A DNA stretch of 64,000 bases, taken from NCBI GenBank assembly GCA_900102115.1, contig FNAW01000008.1:1-64000 (forward strand). The letters run 5' to 3'. The position numbers and the translations under genes were made by a program. A model generated the notes under the pieces. The model did not search any database and was not told where the DNA came from. It saw only the letters and a list, made by a program, of their open reading frames with translations. Each line of letters starts with the position of its first letter. Within the stretch, counting starts at the first letter, position 1. Shown here piece after piece: positions 1-8,140 of the stretch. Source of the DNA: Blastococcus fimeti (GTDB lineage: Bacteria > Actinomycetota > Actinomycetes > Mycobacteriales > Geodermatophilaceae).

Positions 1-237
1 GACCGGCAGACCACCATCGCCTCGGCGGTGGAGGAGCAGACGGCGACGACCAGCGAGATGTCGCGGTCGGTGCAGGAGGCGGCCTCGGGGTCGGGTCAGA
101 TCGCGGAGAACATCACCGGCGTCAGCGCCGCCGCGGACTCCACCACCCAGGCGCTCACGCAGACCCGGACGGCGGTGGACGAGCTCTCCCGCATGGCGTC
201 CGACCTGCGCTCGACGGTCGGCCGGTTCACCTTCTAG
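1..237 (+). CDS. methyl-accepting chemotaxis protein, C-terminal fragment (runs off the window start)
   Basis: Only the last 78 residues are in the window. They are the C-terminal helix of a chemoreceptor signalling domain (EEQTATTSEMSRSVQEAASG onward) and end in TVGRFTF. The frame is open to base 1, so this is a true partial gene cut by the window edge and not a broken one. The segment is nearly identical to the ends of the next two receptors, at the nucleotide level too. This marks a tandem receptor array. No C-terminal NWETF-type CheR/CheB tether is present. The sensor part is not visible, so the ligand is unknown. A hairpin terminator follows. Confidence 0.93.
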   Translation, partial: DRQTTIASAVEEQTATTSEMSRSVQEAASGSGQIAENITGVSAAADSTTQALTQTRTAVDELSRMASDLRSTVGRFTF

Positions 238-544
238 CAGCCCCCGGACGACGGTCCGGACGGACGGCCCCGCGACTCCCGGTCGCGGGGCCGTTCGTGC
301 CTCCGGGCGGTCACTGCCATTCCGCGAACGCTTTGTCGACAATCCCGGAGCGGTGACCCGACGGGTCGTCACAATTGTCGACAGACGTTGCCCAATCGTG
401 TCCGTGCACTTCCGCGACACGCACGATGAATGTGTAGCGACTCAAATCTCGCCGCCCTATGTTCGCCCCGTTGACCTTTCCCCGGTGCGAACGGACGTGT
501 GCGAAGTGGCGAAGAACGGTGGTGGGAGACGCGTTCTGGCGAAC
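238..544. promoter_or_regulatory. 307-bp intergenic region upstream of the second receptor, with two TTGTCGAC palindromes
   Basis: After the terminator hairpin, the region holds TTGTCGACAA (333-342) and TTGTCGACAG (375-384). Their centres are 42 bp apart, about four helical turns, which suits a dimeric regulator binding on one face of the helix. CCATTCC (317-323) is the reverse of a GGAATGG motif also seen upstream of the next receptor and of cheB. The reading frame of the downstream gene stays open back to 353, but that stretch has no receptor-like features, so it is treated as leader DNA. No convincing -35/-10 pair was identified. Confidence 0.4.
265..293 (+). terminator. intrinsic terminator-like hairpin after the first receptor
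   Basis: A perfect 12-bp GC stem (CGGCCCCGCGAC / GTCGCGGGGCCG) with a 5-nt loop starts 28 nt after the stop codon. It has no U-tract, as is usual in actinobacteria. Confidence 0.7.
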
Positions 545-2110
545 ATGTCCGTCTCACGCAAGATCCTGGCGTCGGTCTCCGTGGCGGTGCTCGCCGGCGT
601 CGCGGTCGGCGCGGTCGGCGTGGTCTCGCTCGACGACGCGGCCGACCAGTCGGCGACCAGCTACCAGGAGAGCACCCGCGGCATCCTGGAGGTCGGCGAG
701 ATGCGCTCGCAACTCCTGAAGCTGCAGCTCGACCAGGCGATGGCCTACGTGCAGACCGTGCCGGAGACGCAGGCCCAGTTCCGCGAGTCCTCCGCGGCCG
801 CCGCCACCGCCGTCGGCGAGGCCGCCCAGCGCTACCTGGAGACGTCGCCCACCGCGGCGCAGCGGGCGACCGTCCAGGAGGTCATCGACACCTACGCCGC
901 CTACACCGCTCTCAACGACCAGCTCGTCGCCGCCACCGCCACCGGTGACGTCGCCACCATGGGCGCCCTCTACGCCCAGACGCAGCCGCTGATCCCGCAG
1001 ATCGGCACCGGCATCGACGCCCTCCTCGTCTCCGAGACCGCCGAGGCCGAGGCCGCCTCCGCCGGCGTCGCCGACACCGCGTCCGACGCGCGGACCCTGC
1101 TGGTCGCCGTGATGGTGGTCGGCGCGCTCGCCGCCCTCGGCCTGGGTTGGCTCGTCGCCAGGACCATCCGTCGCACCCTGCAGGCCGTCCAGCACGTCGC
1201 CGAGGGCATCGCGACCGGCGACCTCACCCGCAGCACCGGGGTCGACCAGCGCGACGAGCTCGGTCGCACGGCCGCCGCGCTGGACCGCGCGCAGGCCGAG
1301 CTGCGCACCGTCATGGCCTCGGTCGTCGCCTCCGCCGACGCCGTCGCTGCCTCCTCGGAGGAGCTGTCGGCATCCTCGGCGCAGATCTCGTCCTCGGCGC
1401 AGGAGACCAGCGCCCAGTCCGGGATCGTCGCCGGCGCGGCCGACGAGGTGAGCCGGAACGTGCAGACCGTGGCCGCCGGCGCCGAGCAGATGGGCGCCTC
1501 TATCCGGGAGATCGCCGCCAACGCCGCGGAGGCCAGCGAGGTCGCCGCGCGCGCCGTCACCGCCGCGGAGACCACGACGGCGACGGTCGCCAAGCTCGGG
1601 GACTCGTCCGCGGAGATCGGCAACGTCGTCAAGGTCATCACCTCGATCGCCGCGCAGACGAACCTGCTGGCCCTGAACGCCACGATCGAGGCGGCGCGGG
1701 CCGGTGAGGCGGGCAAGGGCTTCGCCGTCGTCGCCAACGAGGTCAAGGAGCTGGCGCAGGAGACGGCGAAGGCCACGGAGGACATCGCCCGCCGGGTGCT
1801 GGCGATCCAGGGCGACACCACCGCTGCGGTGTCCGCGATCGAGGAGATCTCGAGCATCGTCGCGCAGATCTCCGACCGGCAGACCACCATCGCCTCGGCG
1901 GTGGAGGAGCAGACCGCCACCACCAACGAGATGAGCCGCTCGGTGCAGGAGGCCGCGGACGGCACGGGCCAGATCGCGGCGAACATCGCCAACGTCTCCG
2001 GCGCCGCCGACTCCACCACGCAGGCGCTGACCCAGACCCGGGCCGCCGTCGACGAGCTCTCCCGCATGGCCGCCGACATGCGGAGCACCGTCGGGCGATT
2101 CACCTACTGA
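545..2110 (+). CDS. methyl-accepting chemotaxis protein
   Basis: Transmembrane chemoreceptor that would pass ligand signals to CheA/CheW. The start at ATG 545 (521 aa) is chosen because it opens the N-terminal signal-anchor helix directly (MSVSRKILASVSVAVLAGVA). The frame is open further upstream to 353, but that stretch is not receptor-like. Seen: TM1 at about 8-28, a roughly 155-residue helical periplasmic-side (4HB-like) sensor, TM2 at about 184-206, a HAMP domain at about 207-260, and a long coiled coil with the conserved hairpin tip (TNLLALNATIEAARAGEAGK) near residue 371. It ends in TVGRFTY with no tether pentapeptide. Its tip and C-terminus are almost identical to both neighbours, while the sensor differs. 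The ligand is unknown. Confidence 0.92.
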   Translation: MSVSRKILASVSVAVLAGVAVGAVGVVSLDDAADQSATSYQESTRGILEVGEMRSQLLKLQLDQAMAYVQTVPETQAQFRESSAAAATAVGEAAQRYLETSPTAAQRATVQEVIDTYAAYTALNDQLVAATATGDVATMGALYAQTQPLIPQIGTGIDALLVSETAEAEAASAGVADTASDARTLLVAVMVVGALAALGLGWLVARTIRRTLQAVQHVAEGIATGDLTRSTGVDQRDELGRTAAALDRAQAELRTVMASVVASADAVAASSEELSASSAQISSSAQETSAQSGIVAGAADEVSRNVQTVAAGAEQMGASIREIAANAAEASEVAARAVTAAETTTATVAKLGDSSAEIGNVVKVITSIAAQTNLLALNATIEAARAGEAGKGFAVVANEVKELAQETAKATEDIARRVLAIQGDTTAAVSAIEEISSIVAQISDRQTTIASAVEEQTATTNEMSRSVQEAADGTGQIAANIANVSGAADSTTQALTQTRAAVDELSRMAADMRSTVGRFTY

Positions 2111-2140
2111 GTCGACCCTGAGCACTCCAGATCCACCCGC

Positions 2141-2175
2141 GACGGGGTGGCGGCCGATCCGGCCGCCACCCCGTC
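2141..2175 (+). terminator. strong terminator hairpin
   Basis: A perfect 16-bp stem (GACGGGGTGGCGGCCG and its complement) with a 3-nt loop ATC begins 30 nt after the receptor stop codon. It is one of the cleanest hairpins in the window. Confidence 0.8.
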
Positions 2176-2384
2176 CGGCTTTCCGGTCAGGTCAGGAATG
2201 GCGCCAAGTCGACTCCGGAAATGGCGTGACCTGCCTTTCTGAGGGAATGGGCCCGACACGTTCCGAACGGCGCGGCGTGATGCGGGATCCGCTCTACCTT
2301 TCTGGAGCCACCCCCTCGGGTGGCGGATAGGCCGAAGGACCGGCCCCGGCGCAGACAACCCGCCCTTTCCCATGGAGAAGTGTC
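2176..2384 (+). promoter_or_regulatory. leader and promoter region of the third receptor
   Basis: Contains GGAATGG at 2195-2201 and 2244-2250, GGAAATGGCG at 2217-2226 and GTCGAC at 2208-2213. These motifs recur upstream of the previous receptor and of cheB. GCCGAA at 2331-2336 resembles the -10 of FliA/WhiG-type promoters, but no matching -35 lies at a usual distance. A small hairpin (2307-2324, 7-bp stem) precedes it. A GGAG ribosome-binding site at 2374 serves the ATG at 2385. Confidence 0.35.
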
Positions 2385-4022
2385 ATGACCAGTTCCGCCC
2401 GCACCGCCACTCCCACCCGCGCGGGTGGAGGAATGTCCTGGTGGGCCGACCGATCGGTCACGGTGAAGATCTTGAGCACCGTGGGTGTGGCATCCGTGGT
2501 CGCCACGACCATCGGCGGGCTGAGCATCATGGGCATGAGCCAGGCTGCAGCCGACGCCGACGAGCTGTACAGCAGCAACCTGCTGGGCGCCGTCGAGGCG
2601 GCCGAGATGGACAGCCTGGTCCACGAGATGCGCGTGGTCACCCGGGACACCCTCCTGGCGCCGACCGCCGAGCGCCGGCAGGAGCGCCTCACCCGGGCCC
2701 AGGAGCTGCGGAACGAGTTCGCTGCCACCGTCGACGCGTACGTCGCGACCGGCATGACTCCGGACCGCATCGAGATCCTGGACCACATCGAGACGGAGCT
2801 GCAGGCCTACGTCGCCGTCCAGGACGGCGTCCTGGCGCCGCTGGCCGCGACCGGCGACGTGGCGGGCTGGCTGGCTGCCAACGACGCGCAGGGCACCCCG
2901 GTCGTCGACGCGCTCCGCGCGGAGGTCACGGCGCTGACCGAGCTGGAGATGGACGAGGCCCGCGTCGCTGCGGCCGGCGTGCAGGACAGCGCCGCCAGCA
3001 GTCGCACCACCACGATCGTGGTCGCGGTCGTCGGCATCGTCGCGGCCGCGCTGCTGGGTTGGTTCGTCGCCCGCGGGATCGCCCGCTCCGCCCGCCGTGT
3101 GCAGGACGTGACCGAGGCACTGGCCGCCGGCGACCTCACCACGTCCAGCGGGATCACCTCGAACGACGAGCTGGGCCGGATGGGCCAGGCCCTGGACGCC
3201 GCCGTCACGAACCTGCGCGCCGTCCTCGGCGAGGTCGCCGGCTCCGCCGACGCCGTCGCCGCCAGCTCCGAGGAGCTCTCCGCCTCGTCCGCCCAGATCT
3301 CGGCCTCGGCCGAGGAGACCAGCGCCCAGTCCGGCGTGGTGTCCGCCGCCGCGGAGGAGGTCAGCCGCAGCGTGCAGACCGTCGCCGCCGGCGCCGAGCA
3401 GATGGGCGCCTCGATCCGCGAGATCGCCAGCAACGCGGCCGAGGCCAGCGACGTCGCCGCCCGCGCCGTGACCGCTGCCGAGAAGACCACCGCCACCGTC
3501 ACCAAGCTCGGCGAGTCCTCCGCGGAGATCGGCAACGTCGTCAAGGTCATCACGTCGATCGCGGAGCAGACCAACCTGCTGGCCCTGAACGCCACCATCG
3601 AGGCGGCCCGGGCCGGGGAGGCCGGCAAGGGCTTCGCCGTCGTCGCCAACGAGGTCAAGGAGCTGGCCCAGGAGACCGCCAAGGCCACCGAGGACATCGC
3701 CCGCCGGGTGCAGTCGATCCAGGGCGACACCAGCGCCGCCGTCGCCGCCATCGAGGAGATCTCGAGCATCGTCGCCCAGATCTCCGACCGGCAGACCACC
3801 ATCGCCTCGGCCGTGGAGGAGCAGACCGCCACCACCAACGAGATGTCCCGCTCGGTGCAGGAGGCGGCCTCGGGCTCGGGCCAGATCGCGGAGAACATCA
3901 CCGGCGTCTCCACGGCCGCCGACTCCACGACCCAGGCGCTCACCCAGACCCGGACGGCGGTCGACGAGCTCTCCCGGATGGCCGCCGACCTGCGCACCAC
4001 GGTCGGCCGCTTCACCTACTGA
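2385..4022 (+). CDS. methyl-accepting chemotaxis protein
   Basis: A 545-aa chemoreceptor with the same layout as its upstream neighbour. TM1 is at about 29-53 after a short Thr/Gly-rich cytoplasmic tail, followed by a helical sensor domain. TM2 is at about 207-230, then HAMP, then the signalling coiled coil with its hairpin tip near residue 394. The C-terminus is TVGRFTY. The start ATG has a GGAG box at the proper distance. From the tip onward the sequence differs only slightly from the two upstream receptors, whereas the sensor domain has diverged. This fits duplication with homogenised signalling domains and new ligand specificity. The ligand is unknown. cheA follows 152 bp later. Confidence 0.93.
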   Translation: MTSSARTATPTRAGGGMSWWADRSVTVKILSTVGVASVVATTIGGLSIMGMSQAAADADELYSSNLLGAVEAAEMDSLVHEMRVVTRDTLLAPTAERRQERLTRAQELRNEFAATVDAYVATGMTPDRIEILDHIETELQAYVAVQDGVLAPLAATGDVAGWLAANDAQGTPVVDALRAEVTALTELEMDEARVAAAGVQDSAASSRTTTIVVAVVGIVAAALLGWFVARGIARSARRVQDVTEALAAGDLTTSSGITSNDELGRMGQALDAAVTNLRAVLGEVAGSADAVAASSEELSASSAQISASAEETSAQSGVVSAAAEEVSRSVQTVAAGAEQMGASIREIASNAAEASDVAARAVTAAEKTTATVTKLGESSAEIGNVVKVITSIAEQTNLLALNATIEAARAGEAGKGFAVVANEVKELAQETAKATEDIARRVQSIQGDTSAAVAAIEEISSIVAQISDRQTTIASAVEEQTATTNEMSRSVQEAASGSGQIAENITGVSTAADSTTQALTQTRTAVDELSRMAADLRTTVGRFTY

Positions 4023-4025
4023 ACA

Positions 4026-4049
4026 CCGCGGTCCCCCTCGGGGGGGCGG
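4026..4049 (+). terminator. short GC hairpin between receptor and cheA
   Basis: CCGC and CCCCC pair with GGGGG and GCGG around a TC turn, starting 4 nt after the receptor stop. It is a weak or attenuating terminator at most; cheA may be partly co-transcribed. Confidence 0.4.
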
Positions 4050-4051
4050 GT

Positions 4052-4059
4052 GCCGATAA
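4052..4059 (+). promoter_or_regulatory. GCCGATAA, possible FliA-type -10 upstream of cheA
   Basis: An exact match to the -10 box of flagellar-type (sigma-28) promoters, 115 bp before the cheA start. No recognisable -35 lies 14-17 nt upstream, so the call is tentative. Confidence 0.25.
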
Positions 4060-4174
4060 CGATCCGGACGGCTGCGGCCGGGCGGCGCGATTCACCTTGA
4101 GTCCGCCGCCCGCCGCGCCGAGAACCCAGCGGGGCGACTGCGTCCCGCTTGCGAAGCAGAGAGAGAGACACCCC

Positions 4175-6622
4175 GTGGACGGTCTGGACGACATCGTCGA
4201 GGAGTTCCTGGTCGAGAGCCACGAGAACCTCGACCAGCTGGACTCCGACCTGGTCGCCCTCGAGCAGGAGCCCAACTCCCGCGAGCGGCTGTCCAGCATC
4301 TTCCGGACCATCCACACGATCAAGGGCACCAGCGGCTTCCTGGCCTTCAACCGGCTGGAGGAGGTCACGCACGTCGGCGAGAACATGCTGTCGCGGCTGC
4401 GGGACGGCGAGCTGGCGCTGACGCCGCACCGCACCAACGTGCTGCTGGAGATGGTCGACACGGTGCGCGCCCTGCTCGCCTCCATCGAGGCGAACGGCGG
4501 CGAGGGCTCCGTGGACGTCTCCGCCTCGGTCGCCGCGGTCACCGCGGCGATGGAGGAGACCCCGGCCCCGGCCCCGGTGGTCGAGCCGGAGCCGGCGCCC
4601 GCCGCGGTGACGGCTCCTGCCACGGCCGCCGCCAAGGCCAAGGCTCCCGCCAAGGCCCCCGTCAAGGCCCCCGCCAAGGCCCCGGCCAAGGCGGCTGCGA
4701 AGGCCCCCGCCAAGCGCACCCCCCGTCCGAAGGTCGCCGTGCCCGCGCCGGCCCCCGTTCCCGCCGCCGAGCTCATCGAGGACGTGACCCCCGCCGTGCC
4801 CGAGACCCTGCCCGAGGAGACCGCCGACCACGAGGCGCCCGCCGTCGAGGGCACCGGCGGCCAGCCCCGCCGCGCCGTCGCCGACAGCACCATCCGGGTC
4901 GACGTCGACCTGCTCGACGAGCTGATGCTGCTGGTCGGGGAGCTCGTGCTGACCCGCAACCAGATCGTGCAGAACGTCGCCCGGCAGACCGACACCGACC
5001 TGATCCGGGCCTCCCAGCGGCTGAACCTGATCGCCAGCGAGCTGCAGGAGGGCGTCATGAAGACGCGCATGCAGCCGATCGACCACATCTGGTCCAAGCT
5101 GCCCCGCGTCGTCCGCGACCTCGGTCAGCAGTGCGGCAAGTCGGTGCGCCTGGAGATGGAGGGCCGCGAGACCGAGCTGGACAAGACGCTCCTCGAGGCC
5201 GTCAAGGACCCGCTGACCCACCTGGTGCGCAACTCCGTCGACCACGGCATCGAGGCGCCCGAGGCGCGCAAGAAGGCCGGCAAGGGCAGCGAGGGCGTGC
5301 TCACCCTGCGCGCCCGGCACGAGAGCGGCCAGGTCGTGGTCGAGGTCGCCGACGACGGCGCCGGCATCGATCCCGTCAAGCTCGGCGCCAAGGCGGTCGA
5401 GCGCGGGCTGATCACCCCCGACGCCCTGGGCCGCATGAGCCCGTCGGACATCCTGCAGCTGATCTTCCTGCCCGGCTTCTCCACCGCCGCGGCCGTCACC
5501 AACGTCTCCGGCCGCGGCGTCGGCATGGACGTCGTCAAGACCAACATCGAGTCCATCGGCGGCACCATCGAGGTCGAGTCCGACCCGGGCATCGGCACGG
5601 TATGCCGGCTGCGCATCCCGCTGACCCTCGCGATCGTCCCGGCGCTCACCGTCGAGTGCGCGACCGACCGCTACGCCATCCCGCAGATCAGCCTGCAGGA
5701 GCTGGTCAGCCTGGACGCCGAGAAGGCCGCGAACGCCGTCGAGGAGGTCGGTGGCGCGCAGGTCTACCGGCTCCGTGGCGAGCTGCTCCCCCTCGTCCGG
5801 CTCACCGACGTCCTGGGCCTGACCTCCGAGCGGCACGACGGCCACGTCGTCATCGCCGTCCTCCGCTCCGAGGGCCGGCGCTTCGGCCTCGTCGTGGACC
5901 GGGTCATCAACACCGAGGAGATCGTCGTCAAGGCGGTCGGCGGCCAGCTCAAGCAGATCGGGCTGTACTCCGGCGCCACCGTCCTCGGGGACGGCACCGT
6001 CGCGCTCATCCTCGACGTGCAGGCCCTCGCCCGCCGCGCCCTGCGGACCGAGACCGCCGAGCGCCAGGAGTCGCGCGCCTCGGTGAGCTCCGCCGCGGCC
6101 GCCGAGACCGAGCGCCAGCGCATGCTGCTCGCCTCCATCGGCGGCGGCCGGCGCGTGGCGATCCCGCTGGACACCGTCACCCGGCTCGAGCAGGTCCGCG
6201 CCGACGCGGTCGAGAAGGTCGGCAACCGCGAGGTGGTGCAGTACCGCGGCGCCATCCTCCCGATCGTCCGGCTCGACCGGCACCTGGGCGCCTACGGCGA
6301 GAGCGACCGCGAGGTCCTCGAGGTCATCGTCTACGCCGACCACGGGCGCAGCGTGGCGATCGTCGTCGAGGAGATCCTCGACATCGTCGACGGCGAGTCC
6401 GCGGTGCGCAGCGACATCGACGACCTCGGGCTGCTCGGCTCCGCCGTCCTCGGCGACCGCGTGACCGAGCTGCTCGATGTCCGTGCGGCGATCCTCGCGG
6501 CCGACCCGGCCTTCTACGCGGGACACCCCGCCCCCGCAGCCGCCCTGGCGGCCCCTGCCAACCCGGCCCACCCCACCGCACTCACGCCGGCCGGCGTTCC
6601 CGGCTCCTACCTGGAGGTCTGA
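4175..6622 (+). CDS. cheA: chemotaxis histidine kinase CheA with two CheW-like domains
   Basis: Central kinase of chemotaxis: it autophosphorylates on His and passes phosphate to CheY and CheB. The 815-aa form starting at GTG 4175, after a GAGAGAG box, is chosen because the HPt domain begins there. Seen in order: HPt with phospho-accepting His47 (RTIHTIKGTSGF); an Ala/Pro/Lys linker at about 130-235; a dimerisation helix hairpin (LLDELMLLVGELVLTRNQI); an HATPase with N-box LVRNSVDHGIE, G1 DDGAGID and G2 GRGVGMD; a CheW-like P5 domain at about 485-625; and a second CheW-like domain at about 647-780. The family often has only one CheW-like domain, so the second is notable. No separate CheY-binding P2 domain is obvious in the linker. 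cheW follows after 1 bp. Confidence 0.96.
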   Translation: MDGLDDIVEEFLVESHENLDQLDSDLVALEQEPNSRERLSSIFRTIHTIKGTSGFLAFNRLEEVTHVGENMLSRLRDGELALTPHRTNVLLEMVDTVRALLASIEANGGEGSVDVSASVAAVTAAMEETPAPAPVVEPEPAPAAVTAPATAAAKAKAPAKAPVKAPAKAPAKAAAKAPAKRTPRPKVAVPAPAPVPAAELIEDVTPAVPETLPEETADHEAPAVEGTGGQPRRAVADSTIRVDVDLLDELMLLVGELVLTRNQIVQNVARQTDTDLIRASQRLNLIASELQEGVMKTRMQPIDHIWSKLPRVVRDLGQQCGKSVRLEMEGRETELDKTLLEAVKDPLTHLVRNSVDHGIEAPEARKKAGKGSEGVLTLRARHESGQVVVEVADDGAGIDPVKLGAKAVERGLITPDALGRMSPSDILQLIFLPGFSTAAAVTNVSGRGVGMDVVKTNIESIGGTIEVESDPGIGTVCRLRIPLTLAIVPALTVECATDRYAIPQISLQELVSLDAEKAANAVEEVGGAQVYRLRGELLPLVRLTDVLGLTSERHDGHVVIAVLRSEGRRFGLVVDRVINTEEIVVKAVGGQLKQIGLYSGATVLGDGTVALILDVQALARRALRTETAERQESRASVSSAAAAETERQRMLLASIGGGRRVAIPLDTVTRLEQVRADAVEKVGNREVVQYRGAILPIVRLDRHLGAYGESDREVLEVIVYADHGRSVAIVVEEILDIVDGESAVRSDIDDLGLLGSAVLGDRVTELLDVRAAILAADPAFYAGHPAPAAALAAPANPAHPTALTPAGVPGSYLEV
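4621..4716 (+). repeat. low-complexity Ala/Pro/Lys repeat inside cheA
   Basis: Imperfect 12-bp units of the type AAGGCCCCCGCC encode repeated PAKA steps in the flexible linker between the HPt and dimerisation domains. The tract is prone to length change. It is a linker and not a separate element. Confidence 0.8.
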
Positions 6623-6623
6623 C

Positions 6624-7091
6624 GTGACCGCGACCGACTACGCGACCAGCGACGGCTCGGTGGCCTCGGCCACCAGCGGACAGCTGGCCACCTTCCGGCT
6701 CGACGGCGACCTGTACGGCGTCGAGGTCGAGCACGTGCAGGAGGTGCTGCGCAGCCAGCAGCTCACCCGCGTGCCCCTGGCGCCCAGCGCCGTGGCCGGC
6801 CTGATCAACCTGCGTGGCCAGGTGGTGACGGCGATCGAGCTGCGCGAGCGGCTCGGCCGCCCGGCCCGCCCCGAGGGCACCGACGCCGTCGTCATCGTCG
6901 TCCGGCTGGACGGCGAGGCGGTCAGCCTGCTCGTGGACTCCATCGCCGACGTCGTCGACGTGGACGCCGCGGACTTCGAGGCGCCGCCGGACACGCTCGA
7001 GGGCCAGTCGCGCGACCTTATCCGCGGCGCCTACAAGCTGGACGGGCAGCTGCTGCTCGCGCTGGACGTGCACAAGGCGGTCAGCGCCTAG
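6624..7091 (+). CDS. cheW: chemotaxis coupling protein CheW
   Basis: A 155-aa single-domain CheW that would bridge receptors and CheA. The start GTG 6624 lies just after the cheA stop and is served by a GGAGG box (6613-6617) inside the cheA end, so the two are translationally linked. The CheW-like beta-barrel is recognisable from the family pattern (LATFRLDGDLYGVEVEHVQE, then VAGLINLRGQVVTAIELRER) and the C-terminal YKLDGQLLLALDVHK strand. A terminator hairpin follows, so cheA-cheW likely form a transcription unit. Confidence 0.95.
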   Translation: MTATDYATSDGSVASATSGQLATFRLDGDLYGVEVEHVQEVLRSQQLTRVPLAPSAVAGLINLRGQVVTAIELRERLGRPARPEGTDAVVIVVRLDGEAVSLLVDSIADVVDVDAADFEAPPDTLEGQSRDLIRGAYKLDGQLLLALDVHKAVSA

Positions 7092-7137
7092 TCACTCTCC
7101 GGAGTTGCTCGATAGCACGAACCGACTCAACACGCGG

Positions 7138-7173
7138 CCGTCACCCCGGCAGGCTCCTGCCATGGGGTGACGG
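7138..7173 (+). terminator. terminator hairpin after cheW
   Basis: A 10-bp perfect stem (CCGTCACCCC / GGGGTGACGG) encloses a second short stem (GGCAGG/CTGCC). It lies 47 nt after the cheW stop and 71 nt before the next start. Confidence 0.65.
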
Positions 7174-7243
7174 TCGCGTGGCGTTCCGGCGCGGTTACCG
7201 CCAGCATGGGGACTCCACGATCCCTCTCCCTCGGAGGCGCGCT

Positions 7244-8140
7244 GTGCCGTACACGCTGGTCAGTGCCGCCACCCTCGGGTTCGACCTGGTCCGCCTGCCC
7301 GCCGGCCGGGCGGTGGCGGGGGTGCTGCTCTCCGCCCTGCAGGCCGACGACGCCGCGCTCGCCCGGCTGGGCGCCGCGCACCCGGCCCGTGGCCTGGAGC
7401 GCGACCAGCGGCTCACCCTGGCCGTCCGCTCCCGCCGGGCGCGGGAGATGGCCGTCGCCGTGCCGCACGTGCGCACCGCCGCCGCCGGCGCCCGGGCCGC
7501 GGGCGACCGCGCCGCCGTCCTGGTGGAGCAGCTCGAGCAGGGCACCATCGGCGACGCCCCCACCCTGGAGCGGTTGCTCCGCGACGACGTGCTGGGCGCC
7601 GAGCACCCGGCCGCCGGTCTGCTGGACGCCGAGCTGCTCGCCGAGACCGCCGACGTGCTGGCCGACGCCGCCATCGGCTACTGGGCCGCCGGGGTGCTCC
7701 CGCCCCTGGTGCGCCGGGAGCTCACCGCCTCCTACGACCGCGTGGCCGACACCGCGCCGCCGGCCGGCCCCGAGAGCCTCGACCTCGGCGCGGCCGGGGC
7801 CGAGCTGACCGCCTTCCTGGACGGGCTGCGCGCGCTGGACGACGCCGGCCGGGCGCGCTGGCGTGCTGCGGTGGACGAGGGCCGCGCCGAGCGCCGCCCG
7901 TGGGCGGCCGCCATGCACGAGGCGTCCTGGGCCGCGCACGTCTCCGGCCGCATCCGCGTGCTCGCCACCGCACAGCTGCACGCCGTCCAGGCCTTCCTCG
8001 ACGGCGGGTTCGACCGGCACGACGGCGCCGCCGGGGCGTGGAACGCCGTCGCCGGCTGCGTCCAGGGCATCGCCATGGGCGACCTGCTCGACGAGGGCGC
8101 ACTGACCGTCCTGCGCGCGCCGCTCACCCGCACCGCCTGA
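7244..8140 (+). CDS. uncharacterised alanine-rich helical protein in the chemotaxis cluster
   Basis: Not recognised. The start GTG 7244 is chosen for its GGAGG box (7232-7236), giving 298 aa. The frame is open upstream to 7178, but without a ribosome site. The product is soluble, Ala-rich and almost wholly helical by composition. It has no signal peptide, no clear membrane segment, no receiver, kinase or CheW pattern, and a single Cys. Tryptophans cluster in the last third (RPWAAAMHEASWAAHVSG). It sits between cheW and cheB, with a terminator before it and a 368-bp gap after it, so it is probably transcribed alone. A chemotaxis role is inferred from position only. It could instead be an unrelated insertion. 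Confidence 0.75.
   Translation: MPYTLVSAATLGFDLVRLPAGRAVAGVLLSALQADDAALARLGAAHPARGLERDQRLTLAVRSRRAREMAVAVPHVRTAAAGARAAGDRAAVLVEQLEQGTIGDAPTLERLLRDDVLGAEHPAAGLLDAELLAETADVLADAAIGYWAAGVLPPLVRRELTASYDRVADTAPPAGPESLDLGAAGAELTAFLDGLRALDDAGRARWRAAVDEGRAERRPWAAAMHEASWAAHVSGRIRVLATAQLHAVQAFLDGGFDRHDGAAGAWNAVAGCVQGIAMGDLLDEGALTVLRAPLTRTA

Noticed and set aside
554..2125. 523-codon minus-strand frame over the second chemoreceptor
   Set aside because: Shadow frame: Gly/Arg/Asp-rich, no domain, no ribosome site.
2331..2336. FliA promoter for the third chemoreceptor based on GCCGAA
   Set aside because: No -35 of the matching type lies 14-18 nt upstream, so it is mentioned only as a motif.
4621..4716. 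CRISPR-like array in the repeated 12-bp units
   Set aside because: The units lie in frame within cheA, code for an Ala/Pro/Lys linker and have no spacers.
4016..6571. 851-codon open frame on the minus strand opposite cheA
   Set aside because: It is a shadow of codon bias in a high-GC gene. The plus-strand frame carries all CheA motifs and the minus frame shows none.
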